NCBI GenBank assembly: GCA_022393335.1
Contig: JAJEKB010020677.1
Span: forward strand, 475,068 to 539,067
Length of the DNA stretch: 64,000 bases
Reading direction: 5' to 3'
From: Macrotrachela quadricornifera
Taxonomy: Eukaryota > Rotifera > Eurotatoria > Philodinida > Philodinidae
Below the pieces are notes generated by a model, which saw only the letters and a list, made by a program, of their open reading frames with translations, made no database searches and was not told where the DNA came from. The translations under genes and the position numbers were made by a program. Shown here one piece after another: positions 1 to 13,275 of the stretch (the first letter of the stretch is position 1; each line of letters begins with the position of its first letter).

Positions 1-1857
1 AGATATCTCGATTACAAAATGTTGGCGAACTTTTTGTACATACCTTACAATGAAAAGCAAGAAATAAAGGTAAATAAATGTGCTTGTACTATCATTAGCT
101 TAATATTGAGAATGTGAAGAATTTTTATTTGATTATCATACAGATGTCGCATCTGAAATTTACACTAATGGAAAGTTCTATTTCAACATTTGACGATGAA
201 TCCACATAAGAAAATCTTAAGTTATCGACTCATATAAATGAGAATTGTTGGACTTTTATTATTTGAATGTTTTCTTGGTTCATTCATTTGTGACCAAACG
301 AGCAATCATTTAAAAAATAAGTTCAGTATATATATTTTTTTGAATTGTATTTATTATACATCGTACATACAAGTTATCTCTTATAATTCATGAATGTTAT
401 TCATTACTCGATTTGTTGCTGATAAATTTTTTCGTATATAGAAGTATTCTACAATATTATCATTGTTAGCGGTAACAGATGGCACAAGGTTACCACCAAC
501 CTACTTGCCCACTGTTTGTGGTTAAGCTTCCATATCTCTACCTCTTCCTGATGTCTTCGTAGTTTCCGACATCCCAAGTTCTTTTCGTCTATCTATCTAT
601 ATATCTCTTCCCTCTCTTCTGGCGTTTTCTTCATTTTTCTTTTGTTTATTTATTTACATAAATAAACTACCTGATTCATTATGCTCACACCCTCACTCTC
701 AAGTATTATAAATGGATTTAAAAAAAATAAAAACATTTTGGAAAAAAAGCGACATAGATTTTTCTCTTTACATGATATCATCGAAAAACTGGAACTCTTT
801 CACCTGTTGTTTTTTTGCTATAAGTAATTAAATATATTCTTGTTCATCATTTTTCGAAGTTCTATTTGCTAAGCTTTTCTTTCTTATGTTCTTCTACATA
901 TAATATCTCAAATAGAATGAATTATTAAAGCTACTGAAAGTCTGCCTATGTATTTAATCAAGCATTAGAAAATATCAAAAATATATGAGTGAATTGAAAA
1001 TATTCGGTACGATTGAATGTTGTCTCTATTTTTTGAAAAATGTTTTCTCCGAATGGCCAATTTATACAATTTTTTAAAAAATCACAGTGTAAATCTTATA
1101 GAAAAAGAACAAAAAATAAATTCAAAACATATTCATTTATTTTTTTCTTATTTTACTGGAAAATTCCTACTTCTATTAATGTTTATTACTTATATTCGAA
1201 GATAAGACATATTATTGTTAGGATATAAGAGGTGAATACATGTTTTATGTCTATTTTTCTTTCGTTCTGTGATGGCACATATCTTTTCTTTTCTGTGTTT
1301 CACTATATCCAGGTGTCAATAGTGTTTCAGATGTTTTCTTTGCATTCTGGGTTTTTTCTCACTGGTTTGATATATATATATATATACTACCACTTTTGCT
1401 AGAATAAAGGTTGGGAGACACAGCAGCAACGAAAATTCTAAGTATCATTTGTTCTTCTTTTATTTTTTCACATTACACGTTTTTTTTCTATTCTTCATAT
1501 ATTTTTTTCTCTTTATTATCATAATCAACAATACAGATATATATCATAGGTTGGAAAAATAAATGAAAATTTATTAAACAATTTTGTAAAAATATATTCT
1601 ACAAAAAAGTCTTATTTCAACTATAATTTCAAACTTTTTGACTCTAAATATAAAATTTTAACTGAAATATCAAAAACAAAAATCTAGTATATATTATTTG
1701 TGCATTTATATTGCAATGAATCATTCAAATTGGATTTTTCCTCTTTCTATTCAGTACATTGCATTTAAAGCTAACACACATATCACATGGATTCATATTC
1801 ATTTTTCGTAATATTCTAAATAGGATTGATTTTATTTCATTATTTTTAGATAGCTTC
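1..1857. other. AT-rich intergenic stretch, no gene seen
   Basis: I find no conserved protein or RNA gene on either strand. The stretch is rich in T and A runs and has a short (TA)n tract near 1372-1384. The short open frames here have no recognisable family and no splice support. The last few hundred bases are presumably the 5' flank of the F-box gene that starts at 1858. Confidence 0.5.
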
Positions 1858-3871
1858 ATGCAACCAATGAAACGTCAACGAAACAATAGTCTCAATAATT
1901 ATGATGAAAACAAGATAAAAAAACTACAAAGTAAAAGATACATTACATTTTTATTTTTATTATTGTTTTCTGCTTTTTTTGTTAAACAGTAACAACAATT
2001 GAAAACGACGAGTGAGTCAATAAGAATATATTCTTTAAAGTATATTTTATTTTGTTAGTTTATCAAATAAGATAATAACATATTTTGAAGATCTTTCGAA
2101 TGAAATTATGTATGATATATTTGAATATCTTGAGGTTCTTCATTTACATCAAGCTTTTTCTGATCTCAATATACGATTTTATTATCTTGTTAATAATTCA
2201 AATCTTCCTATTAAAATCAATATTCCATTTATGTTCAAATCGATTTTTCACAATTACTATAAAGATATTATTATACGTAACAAACATAGAATTACATCAT
2301 TTTATATATCAAATCCATTTATTTATGATAATCCATCGTCATTTTTTAACAAAATATCAGAATTTGATCAACTTAAAACACTTTATCTTGATAATATTAA
2401 ATTAAATCATCTTGAACGTCTTATACATCAATTACCAAGTTTATTCAATCTCTCTTCATTGATCATTGATTGTGTTCATTTCATTGAGAATAAAAACTTA
2501 ATCTACTCTCACATATTTAGTCTACCTGCATTGAAATATTGCAAATTATCATTAGTCGAAACACTTAATGCGGATGCATTATTATTTGCTACCAAACAAT
2601 ACAGTCCAATCGAACATCTCGTCATTGATAATGAGATATATCTTGATGATATTGATAGTTTATTATCATATGTTCCACAACTTCGACGTCTATTTATTTA
2701 TTCATTACTACCATCGAAGAAAAGACAGACGAAAACGAATTCAATTAAATTAAATCATTTAACACATGTTTCTTTCAGAACAAGTGGTTTGCAGTTTTAT
2801 GAACTTGAATCAGTGATAATAAATCTTTTTTCTACTATTCAAGTTTTACAACTTTCGTGGCTTAGTGCAGATGATTGTGCTGATAAAACATATTTGGATA
2901 ATAAGAAATGGGAACAATTGATTTTATTTTATATACCAAATTTACGTATATTTGATATTCAATTGTGGATTTATATAAATAGTATTGATGATAAATTGAG
3001 ATTAGAAAATCAGATGAATCAGTTTACATCTCCATTTTGGATTGAACGACAATGGTTTTTTGCACATCAACATCATCGACAAAAACATCAAGATTCCATA
3101 ATGTTTTATTCAATAAATCCATATAGGTATGAATAGATTATATTTCTTCTTATAGTATCAATTTTATATTCATTTTTTAGAAGAAAAACCTATACATTAT
3201 ACAATCAATCGAATACAAATACTTGTATAACTAATTGTCAAATAAATCTGAAGTCAGTTAATCATGTTCTTATTCAAAGTGAAAAAGAAATAATTAATTG
3301 TATAAATTATTTTCCAAATGCTACTCAACTTACGTTCGATGATGGTTTTTCTATTAGTCATCATTCAATTGGAACTAGTCTCAATCGTATTCTTCCGTTA
3401 AAACAATTAACTATACTAATTATCGCCTGTATCCGTTTTCCTTTTAAAAAAGTCATTGAACTATTACATAGTACACCTAATCTTCATACATTAAAATTTC
3501 AACATATGCCTCTTTTTGGAAAAAATTATATGTTAATTCAACAAAGTGAAATATTTCAAGTAATATCCAGTCAAAATACTATTAGAAATTTAACTTGTTT
3601 AGGATTATGTACATTACAAAAGCTTCAACTACTTATTATTTTATGTCCTCGAGTACAATGTCTTACAATAGATACTTCTATGAAAGATCTGAAATTAATA
3701 ATTGAATTTTTAATGGACAAAACTAATCTAAATATCAGTCATTTATTCTCATTATGTATTACAAGAAGAAGTAATTATTATATCGGCGTATTATACGAGT
3801 TTGTCAAATCCAAGATACTATGTCGTGATATGTATAGCAAAGTTGGACGCTATATATATTTATGGTTGTAA
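1858..3871 (+). CDS. F-box protein with degenerate leucine-rich repeats
   Basis: Four-exon model join(1858..1930, 1990..2011, 2059..3126, 3181..3871), 617 aa. The introns are 59, 47 and 54 bp, with good GT/AG sites (e.g. gtgagt, gtatga; ttttgttag, ttttttag), and the phases match across all joins. The short basic N-terminus (MQPMKRQRNN) is followed by an F-box near residues 41-75 (FEDLSNEIMYDIFEYLEVLH). Irregular Leu-rich strands then run to the end. A segment reading SPFWIERQWFFAHQHH is typical of a large bdelloid F-box family. By family knowledge the F-box binds Skp1 in SCF ubiquitin ligases and the LRR part chooses the substrate; the substrate is unknown. The end (IYLWL) aligns with the end of the F-box protein at 46022. 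The short second exon is the least certain part. Confidence 0.75.
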
Positions 3872-6077
3872 TATTTAGATATATGAACAAAATCTTTCAT
3901 TTATAAATATTAGTTTTGAAAAAACACGAAAAGTAACTTTTTAATACTATCTTATAATGTGTACACTATTAATAGAAATATACTGTAGAAAACTATTAAG
4001 CTTAAAAAAAAATATATCAGTTCATTTAAAGGGTATATCGATAACAAAATTTCTAATAGAATATTATTTCGAAATAATATACAAAATTATATTAATTTAT
4101 ATTTTCTGTTTATTAAAATTCAAAAAAGAAAATTTTTCTTATGAATTCATTGATAAAAAAAAAGAAGTTAGATTATGATGTTTTAGATGATTTAATTTAT
4201 GATATTTCAGCAGCATTTGTTTGTAGATTAGCATTCTTTAAATAACAATTTGATGATATCATTTGTCGTGTTATTAATGAATGACATTCTGAACAAATAG
4301 ATATATTAGTTAATAAACGTACACAATAAGTTTCATTTAATTTTGAAAATAATCAAGTAAATATGTATTATCAAATATATTACATTTTATAATATTACAA
4401 TCATTTAAAATAATTTTTCGGATTTAATAAGTTTAAAATTAACATCTATTGCAGCACTAATTTTTTTTTATTAGATTATTCTCAGAAATACAAAATAAAA
4501 TCTTTTTCAAAGTATATTATCATATCAATTAATTGAAATACGAACGGAAGAAAACATGTCCTTCATGAAAAAAATGACAAAAAAAACAAAGTACTATTTG
4601 ATTTTTAGGATCTATCAAGGTCGAACAAGATCTTTGAATGAATGGAAAAATATCGAAAATACAAAATAAGAGCAAGGGTAAGAAATAATCACACTTATTA
4701 ATGTTTATGTTATACAAAACATATTCAGATATACATTTTTTAGGAGACAATAAATATTGTTTTTAACTATATGTTTTATATTTGTATGATAATTATTATG
4801 ATTTGTAAGCATTTCAGCTTCTTAAATAAGAAATTCTGTGAGAATTAGATACAAGTGTATACATATATATGAATTGAGAAACTCATTGATATACACAAGT
4901 TTTATTTAGAAAAAAAAAGCAAACAATAATGAATATGAATTTAAACATAAATTTGATATTAAAATAAATAGTTTCCTTTGATTTAGTTTCAACAATTGGC
5001 TTAATAACAATAAAATTTTGTGAATCTCAAAAGAATATCCACGATTAATTTCACGATTTTCTAACTTTATTTGTTCATTATGAATGTAATACTCAAGATA
5101 GATACGTGCATATGTTATCGATCATGAATTTCTTGACTAAAATAATCGATTGAACGGACTATTGTCTGTTTTATTTACTACTAGCAGGTATGAAAATCTA
5201 CCAATTTTTCTGATTTTATCATGAGAATCTCGTGAAACAAGTTTATTTCAGTGTTTGTGTAAATAGATACGCCCATTTATGATCTTTATTTATCTCATTT
5301 TTGTCAGTACTGTTGTTGATGGTGTTGTTTTACATGTTCTTATCACATACAACGGTCATCTATTTCTTGTTCAAAGTATTTTAGAATCTGCTTTTCATCG
5401 ATCTTATTCGTATATTCGATTGTCTTCGGAGATTGAATTTTTTTGCAAAACAATCGTGGTTTCGATCGGTTCTTGTAGAAACATGGACGTGACACGTTTT
5501 ATTCGGTACATAAGTGAAGTGGTGAACAGCCTATTCAATTAAATTCTATCGCAATCCACCCGAAGAATTGCTTCGAGATGAATCCGAACAGTAGTCACTC
5601 AAAGAGAGGCTATCTTTACTTACGTTGATATCCAAAAATTTCCATAACGTTTTACTAAAATTTCAAAAGATGACTCGAGCTGGTGGACGACAAGGAAACA
5701 CATTTAGAGGATGAGAATGAAGGTATGGGTATATATTAGTTTTTTCTGCATCCACTCCCACATCCATCAATATAGAGTTGTTCGACTGACATTGAACTTC
5801 AATACTTGGCATTATTTGAATTGCAAACGATCTTTGTTTCCTTTTTTTACGAAGTACTTTTCTAACTAATAAGTGGAAACAAAAATCGTTTATTTATGTT
5901 ATTTTTATAGTAGATTAGAGAGTATGCTATGCTAATAGGAAGTCAGAGTCATTTTTTCATGAGAAGACTTTCTAATTTTAGAAGAAATATCAAGCTACGT
6001 TATGTACATCAAGGTTAAACAAGTTCACGAATAGTCATGAAGATTGTCAATCGTTTCTCTTTGGATCATCAGTATCA
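3872..6077. other. Intergenic with a possible decayed coding remnant
   Basis: Very AT-rich. Between about 4140 and 4390 (+) there are stretches that look once-coding (LDYDVLDDLIYDISAAFVC and EQIDILVNKR) but are broken by several stops. I cannot assign a family. Nothing else supportable is seen up to the P450 gene. Confidence 0.35.
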
Positions 6078-7811
6078 TCAGTGACGTTTGTTTAACTTCA
6101 CATAGACAGCATCTGGTTGTATGACAAATGTTTCGCGTAGTTGGAAACCCTCTTTCAAATGTTCGCCGGGTAATACAGTATAGTGATGTAGAAGACAAGC
6201 TAATCCCATTTTGATTTCCATCAAAGCAAATCGCATGCCAATACATAAACGTGGTCCCGCACCAAATGTTAAAAGAGCCATAGGATGTCGTTTCACCAAG
6301 TGCCGTTCAGGTACAAATTGATTTGGATCTTCAGGACCCCATAAATCAGCACTGTAATGCACAGTTAAGATGTCCGGTTGAATGACACATCCTTAACATT
6401 TACAAAAAACAAAAGAAATTGAATCAATCGTTTTTTTTTTGTTATCAATGATATCAGATGAATATTTACCTTTGTCAATGTTGTAACCACATACAGTGGT
6501 GGATTTATTGCACACTCGAGTAAGCACTCCCACGGAAGCTGGATACATGCGCAATACTTCTCGTAGAAATATATCCATGTATTCCATCTTTGTGACTGTA
6601 TCATAATTAAATCCTTTCTCAGAAAGACCATCCACTTCTGCTTGAAGTTTCTTTTGAATATCGGGTTTAGTAGCCAAAATGTAGGTGCAATTAGCAAATA
6701 TGGTCGATGTGGAATCAAAACCAGCCACCATAAACAAAAAAATATTAGACTTAATTTCATCGTTGGTCAAGCTCGTCTTGCCATTGTTTTCCTAGAACAG
6801 ATGTAGAAAATATTTGATCGTTTTTTTTTCCTCCGCTATTACTCTTCTTGACCCACCTCATTCTGTGCGGCAGCTACATCGAGCATCAATTGAAGTACAT
6901 CAACTCTTTTGGACGTTGCGGACGATTTCATTCGAATATCGATGACCTCTTGCACTTTCGAGAGAAGCCAAAAACGTGGTATTTTTTCCATTATGTCGGA
7001 AAAAACTGCTGGCGCCAATTTGTGCAGGGCACGAAAAAGCACTATTTGACTAAGAGCAAGCTTAGTCAATATAGGCGTCAGCCATGGCATTAAATAGCTT
7101 AATTTAGTCAACAGCATACGATCGATATCTTGTTTGAAAACAAGAGTTGCTTTAGCCATTATATCACTATTCACGTCATTTTGCATGTCTGTATCTATGC
7201 CGAACGCACAATGACCTAAAGAAAAATTTAATAGTCGTTCAAAAATAAAAGAAAGCATACTGACAGATCACATCCATTGTCAGCCGTTGGTAGAGCTTAT
7301 AGATATCGAATTCCTTGTTTCTTTCACTCATTTCATCTAATTTCTTCATCATTGACCCAATACATTGATCGATAAGCGATCCCATGAGCTTTAGTTTTGT
7401 TGATGAAAACGCTGGGTTGATTGCATGTCGTTGTTGACGCCATCGTACAGAATCAGCACTCACCAAATGGACTGTTTTAGATAATCGATAGAGAAAAGAG
7501 AGACGATGGGAGTCAAACGATGAAAATTGGTGAACAAATATTTCTTGAAGGAAATCAGCATCGGAAACAATGTACAGTGGACGAGTGCCTTCATAAAGAC
7601 CAAAAATCGAACCAAATTGTCGTGTCCATGATTGTAACTGGCGTGAGTAAAATTCACAAGACCAAATAGTATTAAAGTGGCCAAAGAAAAAAGTTGGTGA
7701 TGGACCTGGAATATTGCGAAGACGAAAGTAAGAATAACGAGAATTCAAGGTCCACAAGTAAACAGCAACAAAACAAACCAAACATGTCAGAAGAATTACA
7801 GTGATAAACAT
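6078..7811 (-). CDS. Cytochrome P450, CYP3-clan type
   Basis: Minus-strand model join(7811..7265, 7215..6857, 6791..6470, 6391..6078), 513 aa, a normal P450 length. The three introns are 49, 65 and 78 bp with consistent phases (1, 0, 1). The N-terminus is a hydrophobic microsomal anchor (about residues 1-20), followed by the hinge NIPGPSPTFFFGH. The I-helix reads AGFDST (325-330), the K-helix ExxR is E380-R383, and the PERF-like element is FVPERH. The heme loop FGAGPRLCIG carries the thiolate ligand Cys459. These features place it among microsomal monooxygenases near the CYP3A/thromboxane synthase group; the substrate is unknown. It would act at the ER with an NADPH-P450 reductase. All key residues are present and no break is seen, so it looks functional. 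Confidence 0.9.
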
Positions 7812-9140
7812 GGTGTCAGATATGCAACAATAAAATAAGATATGCTTGACAAAATATTTTACCTTATTCTATTCTGTTTAACATGCATTCGTGTGCATTC
7901 GTTGTGAAGATGGATATCACTCATATGGTCGTTTTTCGATCGGTCACGAATCAATGCGTTTGTTAAATAATGACACATATCATACTCTTTTTTTTCCATC
8001 TGTTTTCTTTTTCTATTCTTCATATATGTTCACATGTACTTTCTTGTTATTTCTTTCATTGGGATGTTCGCACTTCTTTTCATCTTTTTTCGTGCGTGCT
8101 ATAAATATAGCTGATTTCTTTGCAATTCATCATCACTATTTATCATCGCATCTTCTAAGTTAGTCATCAGAGCGATCCGATAGGGCACACGCTCACAGCG
8201 TTGATGTGTAACAAGAGAATGTATACTCATGAAAAGTAAACATACAATAAGAAACAGAAAAATAAAAAAAAAGAAAACACTATATGATTTGTGCTTTTTC
8301 TAGCAGCTGCTCTCAGGACAAAAAAATAACGATGTACACATCTCTCTCATTTGCTTTTGCACTCTCAAACAAATATGTTAATATTCCTAACATCTCTTTA
8401 TTTTATGTTGTTGATACCGACAGAGTGAATAATTGCTAGAGCATTACTAGAAGTATAATGCTAAGATAAGGGGTGAGTAGAAATACTGGCATTCCACGAA
8501 AATGTTTGTTTCTGTCTTGCTTGGAAGTCATCAAATGGATTTCGAAAATATTTTACCAATAGTAATTCAATTATCCTGTATAAAAGTACAAAAGAATTAC
8601 AATCTAGCTAAGAATGATGTTTGTTACTATTCCTGAAAGAATATAGTTAACCATCTAGTGAGCTTAAATTCTGTTTTGACATGATTCCAATACATAACCT
8701 GAGCAATTTCACATCATAAATCATATTTATAACAATGTTAATTGATTCCCCATACAAAATTAGGGATGTGCCAGACTTTTTAGACTGATGTGATGTATTT
8801 TGATAGAGAAACAGACATTGAAATACGAAAAACGATTGAAAAACCAGAAAATTCGGTGTGAAATTTCTGCTCTATGAAATCCTCATAAAGGTTTTGAAGG
8901 AAAAGTTTCAGAAAAAGACGAAGAAATATTATTCCACGGCATGGATCTGCACCTGCTTGTCCCATATTTGACAACTTTCAGCTAAAAACATGATGATTTA
9001 ATCAAAACTAATACCATATTCTGGATCAACATAAAAAACTGAGTCGACTTGTGTGTCACCCAAAAATTTTGACAACGGAATTATCTTTATCAAAATATTT
9101 GCCTCTACTTTTCTTAACGTTTAGACATTTGCCGAGGAGA
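7812..9140. other. Intergenic, no gene seen
   Basis: Pyrimidine-rich sequence upstream of the P450 gene, then unremarkable AT-rich DNA. The short open frames show no family resemblance. Confidence 0.5.
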
Positions 9141-9148
9141 ACTAAGAA

Positions 9149-9441
9149 AGTTGTGGGAAATTTTTTGTTCAGTTGTAGATGATTTTTCGAATAAAGTACC
9201 GTCGAATCTAAACAAAAAAAAACATAATGAAGGTATAAATACAACAATAAAACTAATTTTTTTTCTTGATTTTCCAGAACTCTATCGCGTTTCAATGCCT
9301 ATAATTCCAGTATCTAAAAGAAAATATTTAAGTTCATTAGACAGTAAAAAAAGTGCTCTAGAAAAGTTTGTTGAAACTAAACCAAGAATAAAACAAAACA
9401 CAGACAATATTATTCTTTATGTTCATTCAATTTATTATTAA
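9149..9441 (+). CDS. Possible two-exon coding fragment, unknown
   Basis: An open frame is compatible with a clean intron: donor after ATGAAG (gtataa) near 9230 and acceptor ttttccag near 9278. Joining them gives about 80 residues, with segments such as LWEIFCSVVDDFSNK and LEKFVETKPRI. I do not recognise a family. The pattern vaguely recalls the zinc-finger end of a hAT-type transposase, but the expected Cys/His residues are not there. There is no obvious start codon (it opens at TTG), so it may be an internal exon or a fossil. Confidence 0.2.
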
Positions 9442-9740
9442 ATGAAAACTTGTCTTTTAAAAAAAAAAGAGGTTTTATACTTCAACTATAAATTCTAGAA
9501 TATGATTAATAAAATTCAATACAATGAAAGATAAAATATAGTTACAATTGCAAGAAATTTGCATTGCATTACTATCATCATGCAATGATTTGCCATGCTC
9601 CGTGTAATGAAGTAATTGCACAAACATAGAAAAATTTATGACACAGAATGAGTGTAATCATATAAAAAGAAAGAAAAATTTAAATGCAAATATTATATAC
9701 GAAATACACGTCAGAACTGTTGCACCCAATGACTAATAAA

Positions 9741-11651
9741 ATGAAACCATCTCTTCTTACATTATCGACAGAACTTATTCACCGAATTTTTAATTGTCTT
9801 GATGATTTCAATATTTTTTGTACAATGCAAAATGTTTGTACACGTCTCAATACAATCGTAGACAGCTATCCTCGATACAAGGTGAACTTTTTATTTATAT
9901 CAATATTCTGTTTTTCTTATATTCGAAATATAATGCATACTGGTAAAAGAAGCCACTTTCTCTACAGCAATTTCTATTACTGATTTCGAAGTGTTAAACA
10001 GAACCATATTTAAAAAAATTACTGCTTCAAATATCAGATGAAGCAAAACCCATTTAGTTCGAATAATTTTGATAAAAATATATCTACACATGATTATCCT
10101 GATTTCTGGAAGTGTAACATATGAAGAAAGAACAGCTTTTATTTTTGTTGATCTGTCCAAAAACTGTTCCATCTCTAGCTTCCATACTGATCTTTCTTCA
10201 AAATCAGAACTTCTCACAATATCTCGAAGGTTTATTATAGATATTTTGTATTAAAGCGTTCAACCATGAGATTTACTAGTAAGTTTTTTAACATTTCACA
10301 CAGACACTCACCACACTTCAATTGTGCAACCATAAAATAGGTCTACAAGGAGCCATACATCTTGCTAATGCTCTCAAACAAAACAAAGTAATTTTTTTCT
10401 CTTACTTTCGTTATTCTATCACCTATTCACTATTTAACAGACAGTTACTACACTTGATATTGGACACAATCAAATCGATGATCAAGGAGTATATTATCTC
10501 GCCAATGCCTTACGGCACAATCAAGTAATACTTCTCTTCCTTTGCTTCTTCGTCAATCACTCGCTTATTATTTTATATAGACACTTATGAAACTGAGTCT
10601 CCATCTTAATGAAATTGGTCCACAAGGAGCAGAATATCTTGCAAATAGTTTACAACAAAATCAAGTATCATTCATTCATTCTAACTCTTTATTCACTCTC
10701 TCATTGACGATTTAATGCAGACACTGACTAGACTGAATCTACATTTTAATCAAATTGGCGATCAAGGAGCAGAATATCTTGCCAATGGTCTCAAAAATAA
10801 CAAAGTAATATCTCTTTTTTGTTCTCTTCACTTTATCATTCATTTACTGTTTGATATAGACACTCACTAGACTAAACCTCATACGCAACCATATTGGTGA
10901 ACAAGGTGCATATCATCTTGCCATCGCTTTACAACAAAATCAAGTAACATCTATCGATCCTACCTCTTCATTCTCTTGTTCATTCGCTCCTCCACATAGA
11001 CACTTACCACACTTTATATAGCAGAAAATCAAATTGGTGATCAAGGTGCACAATATCTTGCAAATGCTCTGCAACAAAATCAAGTAAAATATATCTATCT
11101 CAACTTGTCAATCTCTTAGTTATTCAATATTTCATACAGACACTTACCACATTAAGTCTCAAAGCAAATCAAATCGGTGATCAAGGAGCAAAATATCTTG
11201 CTAATGCTCTAGAACAAAATAAAGTCATATTCACGAATTTTATCCTCTTTCATCTCTCACTCTTTTCTATTCTACACAGGCACTTATTGTATTAAATCTT
11301 AAATCGAATCATATTGGTGACGAAGGAACATACCATTTTGCAGATGCTCTTCTTCAAAACAAAGTAATACTCTTTCTTTTTTTTTAGTTTTTCACTCATT
11401 CAGTATTTTACATAGAGACTTACTACATTAAGCTTCAAATTGAATCAAATTAGTGATCAAGGAGCATGTCATCTTGCAAATACTCTTCGTCTAAACAAAG
11501 TAATTTTCTTCTTTTCGTTCTGTCATCTAATTGAGATTTAATATAGACACTTCTCTTTTTGGACCTCCGATATAATAATATAGATGATGATGGTAGAGAT
11601 TATCTTTTGAAAATACGACAAGATTATCCAAGACTAAAGCTAATTTTATAA
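9741..11651 (+). CDS. F-box protein with tandem RI/NLRC3-like LRR exons
   Basis: Proposed join(9741..9881, 10304..10387, 10441..10524, 10581..10664, 10721..10804, 10860..10943, 11000..11083, 11140..11223, 11280..11363, 11416..11499, 11547..11651), about 333 aa. The first exon is a short F-box (LSTELIHRIFNCLDDFNIF). Nine LRR exons are exactly 84 bp (28 residues, phase 0 at both ends), each of the form TLTxLxLxxNxIGDQGAxYL. The last exon encodes a capping repeat ending in RLKLIL and a stop. Introns between repeats are 47-56 bp. The F-box exon joins in frame only through a 422-bp intron, and sequence there resembles a lost exon containing an in-frame TGA. The F-box link is therefore inferred; the LRR array itself is certain. 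Expected role: substrate binding for an SCF ubiquitin ligase. Confidence 0.65.
10304..11651 (+). repeat. 140-bp tandem exon+intron unit (LRR array)
   Basis: Exon starts lie at 10304, 10441, 10581, 10721, 10860, 11000, 11140, 11280, 11416 and 11547, so successive spacings are 137, 140, 140, 139, 140, 140, 140, 136 and 131. Each unit is an 84-bp exon plus an intron of about 56 bp with the same GTAATA-like donor and pyrimidine-rich ...ATAG acceptor. This shows growth by duplication of whole exon-intron units. Confidence 0.9.
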
Positions 11652-13275
11652 AAGTTAAACGAACAAAGAGATAGTTCTACATAATTACAACTTTGACTTT
11701 TTATTGTAAAACTGTTTATCAAATAATACTTTTATTAAATATATACTCAGTATTTTAATCTCTTGAGCAGCTGTTTGAAATCATCAATTGGAAAACTATT
11801 TTGATGAAGATGTTTTCTTTGCATACTATTGTATTACTATAATCACAATTGACGATTCAAGCAAATATGAATAAAGAGTTATCAAAGCAATACATTTGCG
11901 GAATAGTTTAGAATTCACGATTTGACTCAACGACCTGATCTTTTTTCCAACAACAAAGGTATGTCCAAATTTCATATTTACAAAAAAAGGCTAGAAGGAA
12001 CTCTTTTAACTATCGCCATTGACTTCAACATGAAAATTTCTCTTTTTTACAAATAGGAAAAATGCAATGTACTATGAAGACGAATCAATTTACTCATATA
12101 GTACATCATCGATTACTCTTTTGTTCTTTTTCTTAATTTAATCTTGTTCCATTAAGCTTTTTCATCCATCAAATCAAATTGTTTGATTGTTCTTATCAAT
12201 CTACTGTTCTATAATTATTTCGATAAAAAAAATAATGTTTATTTATTAACTAATTCGGTTTTTTGTTCAATTAATAGACATCAATCAAGTAAGAGTTAGA
12301 TCTTTCTGAATTAATTAAAGTTATTTTGCTTAATGATGATATTTCCATCATCATTAAAATTTAACTTGAAAAATTAAATCAAATTTTATTTATAATTTAT
12401 TTCAAATTAATGTATGTTTACTTACGAGTAAGCTACAAATATGTATAAGTTACTGAACATTATTATCTATAATATGAGTCTTGAGGGTGAGGGTGAGGGT
12501 GTAGTCGTCTTTTAGTTAATTGACTCTAGTTTTTTTAAAGTGTTATTAAAACAGGATTTATTAGATATCATTTGAAGCATCTCAAAAATTTCTACAACAT
12601 AGTTTGATTTTCCATTTCTGAATAGGTTATCTTATCTGGCAGGGTCCTTAAAATACCGGACTTCGAACTTTTGGTTAACCATCAATAATTTATATAATTT
12701 CAGATGTAAATGACCAGTTTTCTTTATAAGAAAAGAGATGTTACTGGTTATCTGGTAACGGATAATAGAAATGTTACGATTGTTTAACCTTTATTAGAAA
12801 AAGGCTATTTTCCAAAAACATTGATATCCGATGAAAGCTAATGAAAGATCTTCTAGTTGGACAAAAAAGATTTAATCAGCGAAATCTTAAATTTTATGAA
12901 TTTTGCATTATCGTAGAATCTCAATTCAACAAAGTTTGAGATCTGTTCTGTAGTATCTTGTTTATCAACCTTAAAAATCTTAGATTAAAATTTATAAAAT
13001 ATTGTTTTTTTATGAAAATACTTTATTCCTAATGAAGATTGGACGGTCGTAAGATTTACATTACCGGTTGCTTTATAACATAATGATGGTAATTTCTTTT
13101 TCTACTCTCTTCAAATAATTCAAACTTATCTGTCGCAAATAAAAACATTAAGTATGATATTTTAATAAATATTCAATAGATAACAACCTATAAAATCTGA
13201 TAACATATGCGATTTATTATTTTTTCTATTAAAATAAATAATATTTAATCGAACATAAATGAGTTTTGATAATCA
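11652..13275. other. Intergenic, AT-rich
   Basis: No gene is seen. It contains three TGAGGG units at 12482-12500 (listed separately) and otherwise plain AT-rich spacer. Confidence 0.5.
12482..12501 (+). repeat. Short telomere-like repeat (TGAGGG)3
   Basis: Three consecutive TGAGGG hexamers followed by TG. This G-rich hexamer differs by one base from the TGTGGG telomere repeat reported for bdelloids. A similar block lies at 45295-45312. Only three units are present, so chance or microsatellite origin is possible. Confidence 0.5.

Noticed and set aside
4529..4750. 73-residue minus-strand frame
   Set aside because: Low-complexity, no family, in AT-rich spacer.
6848..7093. Plus-strand open frame opposite the P450 gene
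   Set aside because: Antisense shadow of P450 exon 2.
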